A stretch of 64,000 bases of DNA, from contig NZ_CADFDB010000005.1 in NCBI RefSeq assembly GCF_902832845.1, positions 62,001 to 126,000 of the forward strand, in the 5' to 3' direction. The translations under genes and the position numbers were made by a program. Positions within the stretch are counted from its first letter, which is position 1. Each line of letters opens with the position of its first letter. Source of the DNA: Burkholderia metallica. Its GTDB lineage: Bacteria > Pseudomonadota > Gammaproteobacteria > Burkholderiales > Burkholderiaceae. A model generated the notes under the pieces. It did no database searches. It was not told the DNA's origin and saw only the letters and a program-made list of their open reading frames with translations. Below, in pieces: positions 18,838 to 27,747 of the stretch.

Positions 18838-19530
18838 TTACCGCGCGGCCCACTCCACGGCCGCCTGCGCATGCAGCGCGGTCGTATCGAATACCGGCAG
18901 CGGCGAGTCGTCCGCGCCGATCAGCAGCGTGATTTCCGTGCAGCCGAGAATCACGGCCTGCGCGCCGCGCCGGGCCAGCGCCTCGATGATCGTCACGTAC
19001 GTCGCGCGCGATTCCGGCGAAATGATGCCGTGGCACAGCTCGTCGTAGATGATCCGGTGCACGTCGTCGCGCCCGCGTTCGTCCGGCACGAGCACGTCCA
19101 GCCCGAAGGTGTCGCGCAACCGCTCCGCGTAGAACGGCAGCTCCATCGTGTAGCGCGTGCCGAGCAGCGCGACGCGCTGGACGCCGGCCTCGCGCAGCGC
19201 GGTGCCGGTCGGGTCGGCGATGTGCAGGAACGGCAGTTTGACCGCGGCTTCGATCGCATCGCACACGCGATGCATCGTATTGGTCGTCAGGACGACGAGA
19301 TCGGCGCCGGCCGCTTCGAGCTGCCGCGCGGCGCCGGCCATCCGCTCGCCGAGCGCGGCCCAGTCGTGCGTGCGCTGCAGCGCCTCGATTTCCGCGAAAT
19401 CGACCGTGACCAGCACGCTCTTCGCGTTGTGGTGCCCGCCGTGCAGCGCCTTCGAATGGCGGTTGATCATCCGGTAATACTCGGCCGACGATTCCCAGCT
19501 CATTCCACCGATCAGTCCGATCGTCTTCAT
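18838..19530 (-). CDS. Aspartate/glutamate racemase family protein
   Basis: The 230-residue protein begins MKTIGLIGGMSWESSAEYY, the signature opening of the family. The two catalytic positions are Thr in LTTNTMH (normally Cys) and Cys in LGCTEI. This Thr/Cys pairing is the one described for E. coli YgeA-like enzymes, which act poorly as broad racemases and prefer L-substrates. A PLP-independent amino-acid racemase or isomerase acting in the cytoplasm is therefore likely, but the substrate is uncertain. It has no obvious operon partner. Confidence 0.88.
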   Translation of the reverse strand: MKTIGLIGGMSWESSAEYYRMINRHSKALHGGHHNAKSVLVTVDFAEIEALQRTHDWAALGERMAGAARQLEAAGADLVVLTTNTMHRVCDAIEAAVKLPFLHIADPTGTALREAGVQRVALLGTRYTMELPFYAERLRDTFGLDVLVPDERGRDDVHRIIYDELCHGIISPESRATYVTIIEALARRGAQAVILGCTEITLLIGADDSPLPVFDTTALHAQAAVEWAAR

Positions 19531-19653
19531 CCGTCACCTTTGCGTTTCGTGTATTGCGGCACACGAGTATAGGCGCCGCTGCCCGCGCCCGGCCGGTACG
19601 ATCCGCGCAAGGCGGGCCGGTACGGCGCAGCCGGGCAGGGCCGCACGCGACAG

Positions 19654-19682
19654 TTGAAACCGGCACTGTGTTTTTGTACAGT
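19654..19682 (+). promoter_or_regulatory. dinB promoter
   Basis: TTGAAA (19654-19659) and TACAGT (19677-19682) are separated by 17 bp. The LexA box overlaps the spacer and -10 box, the usual arrangement for repression by LexA. Confidence 0.7.
19666..19681. promoter_or_regulatory. LexA binding site (SOS box) before dinB
   Basis: CTGTGTTTTTGTACAG matches the CTGT-N8-ACAG SOS consensus exactly at all eight conserved positions, with a T-rich centre. It predicts DNA-damage induction of polymerase IV. Confidence 0.88.
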
Positions 19683-19757
19683 ATCGGCACCGTGAACCCG
19701 ACCATCATTCCGCCTGCCGAACCGCACGCGCCGCCGCCCGGCGACGCGCTGCCGCGC

Positions 19758-20831
19758 ATGCGCAAGATCATTCATTGCGACTGCGACTGCTTCTACGCGT
19801 CGGTCGAGATGCGCGACGACCCGTCGCTGCGCAACCGCCCGCTCGCGGTCGGCGGCCGGCCCGACCAGCGCGGCGTGATCGCGACCTGCAATTACGAGGC
19901 GCGGCGCTACGGCGTGCATTCGGCGATGTCGTCGGCGCTGGCGATGCGCAAGTGCCCGGAGCTGCTGATCCTGCCGTCCGCGATGGACAAGTACCGCGCG
20001 GCGTCGCGGCAGATCATGGCGATCTACCGCGACTACACGCCGGACGTCGAGCCGCTGTCGCTCGACGAGGCGTACCTCGACGTCACCGGGTCGGAGCGCT
20101 GCCAGGGCAGCGCGACGCTGATTGCGCGCGAGATTCGCCAGCGCGTGTACGACACGGTCGGCGTCACCGTCTCGGCGGGCGTCGCGCCGAACAAGTTCAT
20201 CGCGAAGATCGCGTCCGACTGGAACAAGCCGGACGGCCTGTTCGTCGTGCGGCCGCACGAGATCGACGCGTTCGTTGCGGCGCTGCCGGTGCGCAAGCTG
20301 CACGGCGTCGGCAAGGTGACGGCCACGCGGCTCGACCGGCTCGGCATCCAGACCTGCGCGCAGTTGCGCGACTGGCCGCTGATCGACCTGCACCGCGAAT
20401 TCGGCGCGTTCGGGCGGCGGCTGTACGAGCTGTCGCGCGGCATCGACGAGCGGCCCGTGCAGGCCGACCAGGAGCGCAAGTCGGTCAGCGTCGAGACGAC
20501 CTACGTGACCGACCTGACGACGCTCGAGCAATGCGCGGACGAAATCCGCCGCCTCGTCGTGCAGCTCGACGCGCGGATCGAACGGGCGGGCGCCGCGCGG
20601 TCGATCCGCAAGCTGTACGTGAAGATCCGCTTCGCCGATTTCCAGCGCACGACGGTCGAGTGCGTGGCCGATGCGACGAATGCGGACACGGCCGTCACGC
20701 TGCTCGCGAAGGGGCTGCAACGGCGCGCGCAGGCGGTGCGGTTGCTCGGCGTCGGCGTGCGCATCGACGAGGATACGGCCGCGCGCCACGGGCAGTTCTC
20801 GTTGTTCGACGACGAATCGTCCGCGCCATGA
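19758..20831 (+). CDS. dinB: DNA polymerase IV (Y-family)
   Basis: The 357-residue translesion polymerase begins MRKIIHCDCDCFYASVEMRD, which holds the first catalytic Asp. The palm motif SLDEAYLDVTGSE carries the other catalytic carboxylates. The helix-hairpin-helix (LHGVGKVTATRLDRLGI) and little-finger region follow. An in-frame GTG at 19692 would add 22 residues and lies only about 10 bp after the -10 box. The ATG at 19758 matches the family N-terminus, so I chose it, although no Shine-Dalgarno sequence is seen before either start. A consensus SOS box controls it. Confidence 0.93.
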   Translation: MRKIIHCDCDCFYASVEMRDDPSLRNRPLAVGGRPDQRGVIATCNYEARRYGVHSAMSSALAMRKCPELLILPSAMDKYRAASRQIMAIYRDYTPDVEPLSLDEAYLDVTGSERCQGSATLIAREIRQRVYDTVGVTVSAGVAPNKFIAKIASDWNKPDGLFVVRPHEIDAFVAALPVRKLHGVGKVTATRLDRLGIQTCAQLRDWPLIDLHREFGAFGRRLYELSRGIDERPVQADQERKSVSVETTYVTDLTTLEQCADEIRRLVVQLDARIERAGAARSIRKLYVKIRFADFQRTTVECVADATNADTAVTLLAKGLQRRAQAVRLLGVGVRIDEDTAARHGQFSLFDDESSAP

Positions 20832-20833
20832 AA

Positions 20834-20859
20834 AAGGCACCGCCGAAGCGGTGCCTTTG
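20834..20859. terminator. Bidirectional terminator between dinB and the M3 peptidase gene
   Basis: The perfect 11-bp stem AAAGGCACCGC / GCGGTGCCTTT with a CGAA tetraloop carries A and T tracts at its ends, serving both convergent genes. Confidence 0.88.
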
Positions 20860-20892
20860 CGGGCATGCAGCCGAACGGGCCGTGCGGCGCGC

Positions 20893-22980
20893 TCAGTGCG
20901 CGGGCGCGGTCATCCCGTTGTGGCGCAGCAGCGCGTCGATCTGCGGTTCGCGGCCGCGGAACGCCTTGAACGAATCCATCGCCGGACGGCTGCCGCCGAC
21001 CTCGAGGATTTCGCGGCGATAGCGCGTGCCGGTCGCCGCATCGAGCACGCTGCCGCTCGCGGCGGCCGCTTCCTCGAACGCCGCGTACGCGTCGGCCGAC
21101 AGCACCTCGGCCCATTTGTAGCTGTAGTAGCCGGCCGCGTAGCCGCCCGCGAAGATGTGGCTGAACGTGTTCGGCCAGCGCGAGAACGCCGCTTGCGGGA
21201 TCACGTGGTAGCGCTCGTTGATCTCGCGCGCGAAGGCGGTCACGTCGGTAGCGCCGGCCGGGTCGAAGTCGACGTGCAGCAGCATGTCGAACATCGAGAA
21301 CACGATCTGGCGCAGCGTGCCGAGCCCGCTCTGGAAGTTCTTCGCGGCGATCATCTTGTCGAACAGCTCGCGCGGCAGCGCGGCGCCCGTGTCGACGTGC
21401 GACGACATCGACGACAGCACGTCCCATTCCCAGCAGAAGTTTTCCATGAACTGCGACGGCAGCTCGACCGCATCCCATTCGACGCCGTTGATGCCCGACA
21501 CGCCGAGTTCGTCGACGCGCGTGAGCATGTGGTGCAGCCCGTGGCCGAATTCATGGAACAGCGTGATGACTTCGTCGTGCGTGAAGCATGCGGGCTTGCC
21601 GCCGACCGGCGCCGAGAAGTTGCAGGTGAGATAGGCGACCGGCGTCTGCACGCTGCTGCCGCGCTTCGCGCGCGAACGCGCATCGTCCATCCATGCGCCG
21701 CCGCGCTTGCCTTCACGTGCGTACAGGTCGAGATAGAACTGCGCGACGAGCGAGCCGTCGCGGTTCTCGACGCGGAAGAACCGCACGTCCTGGTGCCACA
21801 CCGGCGCGTCGTCCGGCTTGATCCGCACGCCGAACAGCGTTTCGGTGACGGTGAACAGGCCCTTCAGCGCGGCCGGTTCCGGGAAATACTGCTTGACCTC
21901 GTTTTCCGAGAACGCGTAGCGCTGCTGGCGCAGCTTCTCGGCCGCGTACGCGACGTCCCACGGCGCGAGTTCGGCGAGGCCGAGTTCCTTCGCGGCAAAC
22001 GTGCGCAGCTCGTCCCAGTCCTTGTCCGCGTGCGGGCGCGCGCGTGTCGCGAGATCCTCGAGGAACGCGATCACCTGCTGCGGCGACTCGGCCATCTTCG
22101 GCGCGAGCGACACTTCGGCGAAGTTGCGGTAGCCGAGCATCTGCGCCTCTTCGCGGCGCAGCTTCAGCGCATCGATGACGATCTTCGTGTTGTCCCATTC
22201 GGCCTTGCCGTCGCCGTACTGCGGCCCGAGTTCCGACGCGCGCGTCGCATAGGCGCGGTAGAGCGTCTCGCGCAGCGCGCGGTTGTCGGCGTATTGCAGC
22301 ACCGGGAAGTACGACGGGAAGTGCAGCGTGAACTTCCAGCCTGCCTTGCCGTCTTTTTGCGCGGCTTCGCGGGCGGCCTCGATCGCGTCGCCGGGCAGGC
22401 CGGCCAGTTCGGCTTCGTCCTGCACGACGTACGCGTACGCATTGGTCGCGTCGAGCACGTGATCGGAGAATGCCTTCGACAGCGCGGCCTGCTGTTCCTG
22501 CAGTTCCGCGAAGCGCGGCTTCCGGTCCTCGGGCAGCTCGGCGCCCGACAGGCGGAAATCGCGCAGCGCGTTGTCGAGGATCTTCTTGCGTTCGGCGGAC
22601 AGCGTCGCGTATTCGGCGCTCGCGGCGATCGCCTTGTACTTCTCGTACAGCGCGAGGTTCTGGCCGACGCTCGACCAGAATTCGGTCACGCGCGGCAGGT
22701 TCTCCCCGTAGGCGGCGCGCAGTTCCGGCGTATCGGCGACCGCGTTCAGGTGGCCGACGATGCCCCACGCGCGGCCGAGCGGTTCCGTCGCATGCTCGAC
22801 CGTCTCGACGATATCGGCCCAGGTTGCCGGCGTCGCGGCCGCGCTTGCCGTCTCGACCGCGCGGTTGGCGGCATCGAGCAGCGTATCGAGCGCGGGCGTC
22901 ACGTGTTCCGGGCGGATCTCGCCGAAGCGGGGCAGGCCCGAGAAATCGAGCAGCGGGTTGGTGTTGGCGCTGGCGGACAT
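20893..22980 (-). CDS. prlC: M3 family oligopeptidase (oligopeptidase A)
   Basis: The 695-residue zinc metallopeptidase has the catalytic HEFGH motif at residues 476-480. Cytoplasmic enzymes of this type degrade short peptides, including signal peptide fragments. The start at 22980 (MSASANTNPLLDF) is preceded by AGGGAG. A longer frame from 23073 would pass through the predicted promoter. A sigma-70-like promoter, which also reads as a sigma-32 type, and a 17-bp palindrome lie upstream. folD lies further upstream on the same strand, separated by 240 bp. Confidence 0.93.
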   Translation of the reverse strand: MSASANTNPLLDFSGLPRFGEIRPEHVTPALDTLLDAANRAVETASAAATPATWADIVETVEHATEPLGRAWGIVGHLNAVADTPELRAAYGENLPRVTEFWSSVGQNLALYEKYKAIAASAEYATLSAERKKILDNALRDFRLSGAELPEDRKPRFAELQEQQAALSKAFSDHVLDATNAYAYVVQDEAELAGLPGDAIEAAREAAQKDGKAGWKFTLHFPSYFPVLQYADNRALRETLYRAYATRASELGPQYGDGKAEWDNTKIVIDALKLRREEAQMLGYRNFAEVSLAPKMAESPQQVIAFLEDLATRARPHADKDWDELRTFAAKELGLAELAPWDVAYAAEKLRQQRYAFSENEVKQYFPEPAALKGLFTVTETLFGVRIKPDDAPVWHQDVRFFRVENRDGSLVAQFYLDLYAREGKRGGAWMDDARSRAKRGSSVQTPVAYLTCNFSAPVGGKPACFTHDEVITLFHEFGHGLHHMLTRVDELGVSGINGVEWDAVELPSQFMENFCWEWDVLSSMSSHVDTGAALPRELFDKMIAAKNFQSGLGTLRQIVFSMFDMLLHVDFDPAGATDVTAFAREINERYHVIPQAAFSRWPNTFSHIFAGGYAAGYYSYKWAEVLSADAYAAFEEAAAASGSVLDAATGTRYRREILEVGGSRPAMDSFKAFRGREPQIDALLRHNGMTAPAH

Positions 22981-23058
22981 AAGACTCCCTGTCTGTTGCC
23001 GGATGAACCGGAGTGAAAAGGGTAAGGCGCGCAAGACGACGCGGCGCCCGATATCGAC

Positions 23059-23087
23059 ATTATTGGGGCGCATCGCGCGCTTTCCAA
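23059..23087 (-). promoter_or_regulatory. Promoter of the M3 oligopeptidase gene
   Basis: Read on the minus strand, TTGGAA (23082-23087) and AATAAT (23059-23064) are 17 bp apart. The same bases also give TTGGAAA and CCCCAATA about 13 bp apart, which resembles the heat-shock sigma-32 pattern. prlC is a heat-shock gene in E. coli, so both readings are kept. Confidence 0.55.
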
Positions 23088-23104
23088 TCGTTAGTTTCTA
23101 ACGA
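23088..23104. promoter_or_regulatory. 17-bp palindrome directly upstream of the prlC -35 box
   Basis: TCGTTAG-TTT-CTAACGA is a perfect 7-bp inverted repeat abutting the predicted -35 hexamer. The position fits an activator or repressor site. The TTAG-N3-CTAA core resembles half-sites used by several regulator families, so the binding protein cannot be named. Confidence 0.5.
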
Positions 23105-23220
23105 CGCGATTGACGCGGGGTCGAATACGGAGCGGGGTGCCGGGCGGCGCGAGCGGGGCGCGGTGCGCCCCGGCGAGGAGCCGGCACGCGCCATCGCGCG
23201 CCGGCTGCAGGGGAAAGGGG

Positions 23221-24081
23221 TCAGGCGGCCGCGTCGGCGGCGCGTTCGGCCGATTCGATCGTGTTGATCAGCAGCATCGTGATGGTCATCGGGCCGACGC
23301 CGCCCGGCACCGGCGTGATGTGGCCGGCCACTTCCTTCACGCCGGCGAAGTCGACGTCGCCGCACAGCTTGCCCGCGTCGTCGCGGTTCATGCCGACGTC
23401 GATCACCGTCGCGCCCGGCTTCACCATGTCGGCGGTCAGGATGTTGCGCTTGCCGACCGCGGCGACGACGATGTCGGCCTCGCGCGTGTGCGCGGCGAGG
23501 TCACGCGTCTTGCTGTGGCAGATCGTCACGGTCGCGCCGGCGTCGAGCAGCATCATCGCCATCGGCTTGCCGACGATGTTCGAGCGGCCGATCACGACCG
23601 CGTTCGCGCCCTGCAGCGCGATGCCGTACGCGTCGAACATCTTCATCACGCCGTACGGCGTGCACGGGCGGAACAGCGGCTTGCCCGTCATCAGCGCGCC
23701 GGCGTTCGCGACGTGGAAGCCGTCGACGTCCTTCTCCGGCGCGATCGCCTCGATCACCTTGTGGCTGTCGATGTGCGCGGGCAGCGGCAGCTGGACGAGG
23801 ATGCCGTGGATCTTCGGGTCGCGGTTCAGTTCGTCGATGCGCGCGAGCAGGTCGGCTTCCGACAGCGTGGCCGGGTACGCATCCTTCTGCGAGAAGAAAC
23901 CGTTGTCCTCGCACGCCTTGATCTTGTTGCGCACGTAGACTTCGCTCGCCGGGTTGGCGCCGACGAGGATCACCGCGAGACCGGGCTGGTGGCCGCGTGC
24001 GGTCAGGGCGGCGGCGCGTTCGGCGGCCTGGGCGCGCAGGGTCTTCGAAAGGGCGTTGCCGTCGATGAGGAGGGCTGTCAT
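23221..24081 (-). CDS. folD: Methylenetetrahydrofolate dehydrogenase / cyclohydrolase FolD
   Basis: The 286-residue bifunctional enzyme interconverts 5,10-methylene-, methenyl- and 10-formyl-tetrahydrofolate with NADP in the cytoplasm. Signatures are [13 protein letters not shown] with the catalytic Lys, [12 protein letters not shown], and the NADP-binding [15 protein letters not shown]. The [13 protein letters not shown] signature is near the C-terminus. Start 24081 ([11 protein letters not shown]) is the family start, and an upstream in-frame ATG at 24141 is less likely. It is transcribed in the same direction as the two-component genes upstream, but a gap of about 240 bp separates them. 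Confidence 0.97.
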   Translation of the reverse strand: MTALLIDGNALSKTLRAQAAERAAALTARGHQPGLAVILVGANPASEVYVRNKIKACEDNGFFSQKDAYPATLSEADLLARIDELNRDPKIHGILVQLPLPAHIDSHKVIEAIAPEKDVDGFHVANAGALMTGKPLFRPCTPYGVMKMFDAYGIALQGANAVVIGRSNIVGKPMAMMLLDAGATVTICHSKTRDLAAHTREADIVVAAVGKRNILTADMVKPGATVIDVGMNRDDAGKLCGDVDFAGVKEVAGHITPVPGGVGPMTITMLLINTIESAERAADAAA

Positions 24082-24322
24082 GGTGGTGGTCCTGCCGGGA
24101 AGTTGGAATGCGGTCGTGCGACGCGCGAAGCGTCGCAGCAAAGCACGCGATTATACCGTTCGCCTGCTGCCGTCCGACAGCGAATACGCAGGAAGCGTCA
24201 TGGCCGCGGCGCGTCGCGCCGGGAGGAAAGGCCGCCGCCGCGCAAGCGGGCCGCAATCGCGCGGCGGCGGCACGCCGTTCGCAGGCCGGGCGGGCAGCGC
24301 CGCCGCGGCCGGCATCGACGTT

Positions 24323-24961
24323 TCAGGCCTGCTTCTTCGACAGCGCGAGGCGCAGCAGGTCGGCCACCGTGTTGACGTTGAGCTTTTCCATGATGTTCGC
24401 GCGGTGCGCTTCGACCGTCTTGATGCTGATGCCGAGATCGTCGGCGATCTGCTTGTTCAGGCGGCCCGCGATGATCCGCTCGAGCACCTGCTGCTCGCGC
24501 GCGGTCAGCTTCGACAGGCGTTCGCTCGCGGCACGCTGTTCCTGAACGCTCTTGCTTTCGCTTCGGGCCTTGTCGAGCATCCGCTCGACGAGCTTGCGCA
24601 GCTCGGCCTCGTCGAACGGTTTCTCGATAAAGTCCATCGCACCCTTTTTCATCGTCGACACGGCCATCGGCACGTCGCCGTGACCGGTGACGAAGATGAT
24701 CGGCAGCGCGGCATTGTCGGCAATCAGGCGCTCCTGCAGTTCGAGGCCGCTCATGCCCGACATCCGGACGTCGAGGATCAGGCATGCGATCTGGCCGGCC
24801 TGCTGGGCGGGCTGGTAGGCATCGAGGAACTGCTCGGCGCTCGAGAAGCATTGAACGCGATAGCCGTTCGCCTCCAGCAGCCAGCGCAGCGAGTCCCGTA
24901 CGGCCTCGTCGTCGTCGACGACAAAGACGGTTTCCTGAGTGGTGGTGACAGGGCTATTCAT
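24323..24961 (-). CDS. FixJ/NarL-type response regulator
   Basis: The 212-residue regulator has a receiver domain with acidic pocket VVDDDEA and phospho-acceptor Asp64 in LILDVRMSGMSG. The conserved Thr/Lys switch residues are in FVTGHGD and IEKPFDEAEL. The LuxR-type helix-turn-helix (LTAREQQVLERIIAG to IKTVEAHRANIMEKL) is C-terminal. The architecture and receiver sequence are closest to FixJ/TtrR/DctR-type proteins. Its start codon overlaps the stop of the upstream kinase by 4 bp, so the two are a translationally coupled cognate pair. Target genes are unknown, and the divergent aceE promoter is the nearest candidate. Confidence 0.93.
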   Translation of the reverse strand: MNSPVTTTQETVFVVDDDEAVRDSLRWLLEANGYRVQCFSSAEQFLDAYQPAQQAGQIACLILDVRMSGMSGLELQERLIADNAALPIIFVTGHGDVPMAVSTMKKGAMDFIEKPFDEAELRKLVERMLDKARSESKSVQEQRAASERLSKLTAREQQVLERIIAGRLNKQIADDLGISIKTVEAHRANIMEKLNVNTVADLLRLALSKKQA

Positions 24962-27474
24962 AGTTCTCCCGTAACGGTATGTGATGCCGATGCCTCGCGC
25001 CCCCCTTGGCCGAGATCAGCGGGTTCCCCAATGGGCAGGCTGCAGTGGAACGTCGCGCCGGAGATGCGGCCATCCGGCTCGACGTTGTTGACCACCCACA
25101 GACGCCCCCGATGCGATTCGATGATCGAACGGCAGATGTTCAGCCCCATGCCCATCCCGTCGGACTTGGTGCTGTAAAACGGTTCGAACAGGCGCTCGGC
25201 GGTCGCTTCGTCGACGCCCGGGCCCTGGTCGATCACGCGGATGTCGACGAAGCCCGCGTCGATGTCGGCGACGACGCGGATCACGCCGTCCGCCGACACC
25301 GGCTTCACGTCGGCCATTGCTTCGGCCGCGTTCTTCATCAGGTTCACGAGCACCTGCTCGATCAGTACAGGGTCGACATAAATAATAGGCATTCTTGCGA
25401 GGATTTCCGTGACGATCCGGATCCTGCGCTTCCTGGCCTCGATTTCGGCGAGCCCGACCGCGTCGGCGACGATGTCCGCGACCCGCGCCGGCTGGCGCTT
25501 CGGCTCGCTGCGCTTCACGAATTCGCGGATCCGCTTGACGATCATCCCCGCGCGCAGCGCCTGCTGCGCGGTCTTTTCCAGCGCGGGCTGCAGCGTCTCG
25601 GGCGTGCCGCGGCCGCTCTTCACCAGCGCGAGCGTGCCCGAGCAATAGTTGTTGATCGCGGCGAGCGGCTGGTTCAATTCGTGAGCAATCGACGACGCCA
25701 TTTCACCCATCGTCATCAATCGGCTCGTGAACTGCAGCTTCTCTTCCTGCTGGTGCGCGAGTTCCTGCGCCTTCTTGCGGGTCGTGATGTCGGTCGCGAT
25801 CTGCATCTGCGCGAGGTGGCCGTCCACCCACTGGATGTATTGGCGGCGCACCTCGAACCACTTCTGGATGCTTTCGACGTACACCTCCTGCGCGTCCGCC
25901 GTGCTGCTCGTCAGCGCGGCGGCCGGCAGGCCCGCGAACGCGTCGACCATGTCGATCGAGTCGGACGAGGCCTGCGCGCGGTCGAAGCCGCCGCCGGACA
26001 GTTCGAGATGACCGTCCGGACGAATGCCGAACAGGTGGCGGTAGTAGCGGTTCGCGAACAGCAGCTCGGCTTCGTCGGCGGCCAGTACCGACACCGCGGC
26101 GTCGAGGCTTTCGAGCACCGTCGTGAAGCGCTCGTGCGCGGCCGCGAGTTCCTCGCGCGCGCGCTTCGGCTCGGTGATGTCGGTCATCGACGACATCCAG
26201 CCGGTCTGGCGGCCCGAGCTGTCGATCAGCGGCGACACGTACAGGCGCGCATGGAACAGCGTGCCGTTCTTGCGCCGCACGCGCAGCTCGAAGCCCGAGC
26301 TCGGCGCCTTGCCGCGCAGCGTCATGTCGAGCTGGCGCTGCATTTCCGGGTACGCGTCGCGCGGCCAGTACGGGAACGGCGCCACCTTGCCGACGAGGTC
26401 GGTTTCGTCCCAGCCCGTCATCCGGCAGAACGCCGGGTTCACGTGCGTGATGCGGCCGTGCATGTCGAGCACGCGCATGCCGATCAGCACCGAATTCTCC
26501 ATCGCGCGGCGGAAGAACGCTTCCGCGTACAGCGCCTGCTGCGCCTCGAAGCGCTGGCGCGTGTGCTTCCACAGGCTCCAGAGGCTCCACAGCACGAAGC
26601 ACGACAGGCCCGCGACGAGCCACACGAGCGTGTTGTTGGTCAGGTTCGTGAGCTGCGGGAATGCGTAGACGCGCACGGTCAGCCCCTGGCCGGGCGGGTC
26701 GAGCGGCAGGTCGTAGTGCGAGTCGCGCGGCAGGCGCGGGCGGGTGGACGTGGATGACAGCTCGCGGTTGTTCGCGTCGGTGATCGAGATCTTGTACTTC
26801 GACGACAGCTCCTGCGGGATGTCGTGCTTCAGGATGCCTTCGACCGAGAACACCGCGGCGATCGAGCCGAGGTACTCGCGATCGCCGCGCATCACGGGCG
26901 TCTGCAGCGTGATGAAGCCGTTGCCGAAGTCGTCGTAGATCAGTGGCGAATAGGCCTGGCGGCGCGTGCTGCGCGCCTCGTCGTAGGCGCCGCGCACGGC
27001 GTCCTGCAGCTGCGCGTCGCCGGGCTTCGCGAGCCGCTGGCCGAGCAGCGGCGGATGCACGGCCGGCCAGCGCTGCACGCCGGGCGACGTATACCAGTTC
27101 AGGTAGAGGATTTCCGGATGCGTCTGCATGACGTCCGCGACGGCCATCTGGAATGCATTCTGGTCGAGGCGGCCCGACGCGAGATCGCGCGACAGCGCCT
27201 GCAGCTGTTCCTGCGCGCCCGTCATCGACAGGCGGATCTGCTGCTGCGCCCACGCGACGTTACGAAAGAGGGTGTCTTCCTGCTGCTGCTGTTCGCGGCG
27301 ATTGAGGCTCCACAGGATGAGGCTCATCACCACCAGGAACACGAGAATCGACAGCAGCGGCGTCAGCAAATAGGAATTGGACCACCACGGTCCGTGGTGC
27401 CAACGGGACGGCTGCGACTCCGCCGGCGGGCCCGACGGTCGCGCCGAGCGTGCGAAAAGCCGATCGGTCAACAT
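24958..27474 (-). CDS. PAS-domain membrane sensor histidine kinase
   Basis: The 838-residue kinase has two transmembrane helices (SNSYLLTPLLSILVFLVVMS near 50-75 and NTLVWLVAGLSCFVLW near 280-300). They flank a periplasmic sensor loop of about 200 residues. Two PAS domains (about 345-470 and 475-580) follow, then HisKA with His598 in SSIAHELNQPL and a HATPase domain (DQGPGV, GMGMGLNICRSI). The phospho-acceptor motif is of the FixL/DctB class. The sensed signal is not deducible. The ATG at 27474 has no Shine-Dalgarno sequence, and a TACAAT box ends only a few bases upstream, so the transcript may be leaderless. It is divergent from aceE. Confidence 0.92.
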   Translation of the reverse strand: MLTDRLFARSARPSGPPAESQPSRWHHGPWWSNSYLLTPLLSILVFLVVMSLILWSLNRREQQQQEDTLFRNVAWAQQQIRLSMTGAQEQLQALSRDLASGRLDQNAFQMAVADVMQTHPEILYLNWYTSPGVQRWPAVHPPLLGQRLAKPGDAQLQDAVRGAYDEARSTRRQAYSPLIYDDFGNGFITLQTPVMRGDREYLGSIAAVFSVEGILKHDIPQELSSKYKISITDANNRELSSTSTRPRLPRDSHYDLPLDPPGQGLTVRVYAFPQLTNLTNNTLVWLVAGLSCFVLWSLWSLWKHTRQRFEAQQALYAEAFFRRAMENSVLIGMRVLDMHGRITHVNPAFCRMTGWDETDLVGKVAPFPYWPRDAYPEMQRQLDMTLRGKAPSSGFELRVRRKNGTLFHARLYVSPLIDSSGRQTGWMSSMTDITEPKRAREELAAAHERFTTVLESLDAAVSVLAADEAELLFANRYYRHLFGIRPDGHLELSGGGFDRAQASSDSIDMVDAFAGLPAAALTSSTADAQEVYVESIQKWFEVRRQYIQWVDGHLAQMQIATDITTRKKAQELAHQQEEKLQFTSRLMTMGEMASSIAHELNQPLAAINNYCSGTLALVKSGRGTPETLQPALEKTAQQALRAGMIVKRIREFVKRSEPKRQPARVADIVADAVGLAEIEARKRRIRIVTEILARMPIIYVDPVLIEQVLVNLMKNAAEAMADVKPVSADGVIRVVADIDAGFVDIRVIDQGPGVDEATAERLFEPFYSTKSDGMGMGLNICRSIIESHRGRLWVVNNVEPDGRISGATFHCSLPIGEPADLGQGGREASASHTVTGEL

Positions 27475-27635
27475 GGCAGGATTGTAGCGCAGCGCAATAC
27501 ATGGAAAACCTATACCGGATATGTTGAACGGAAACGGATTTGTTCTGCGCAGACGCGCCGCGGAGCCCCGAAACATGGGTGCGGCGCAGCAATATTTCGC
27601 ATTACGAGAAAAGATCTCACAATTCGAAAATTTTG

Positions 27636-27665
27636 TTGCGCAGCCCCGCGCACGCTCATTACAAT
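27636..27665 (+). promoter_or_regulatory. Candidate aceE promoter
   Basis: TTGCGC (27636-27641) and TACAAT (27660-27665) are 18 bp apart, leaving a leader of about 75 bp before the aceE ATG. An AT-rich stretch around a palindromic AAAATTTT (27627-27634) immediately precedes the -35 box and could bind a regulator. Confidence 0.5.
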
Positions 27666-27747
27666 CCGTCGGAGCTTGCCCGCAGCCGGTCGCGTCGCGT
27701 CGTCTGCATGAGAGCGATCCTCACATTCCAGGACCCAGGAGACGAGA

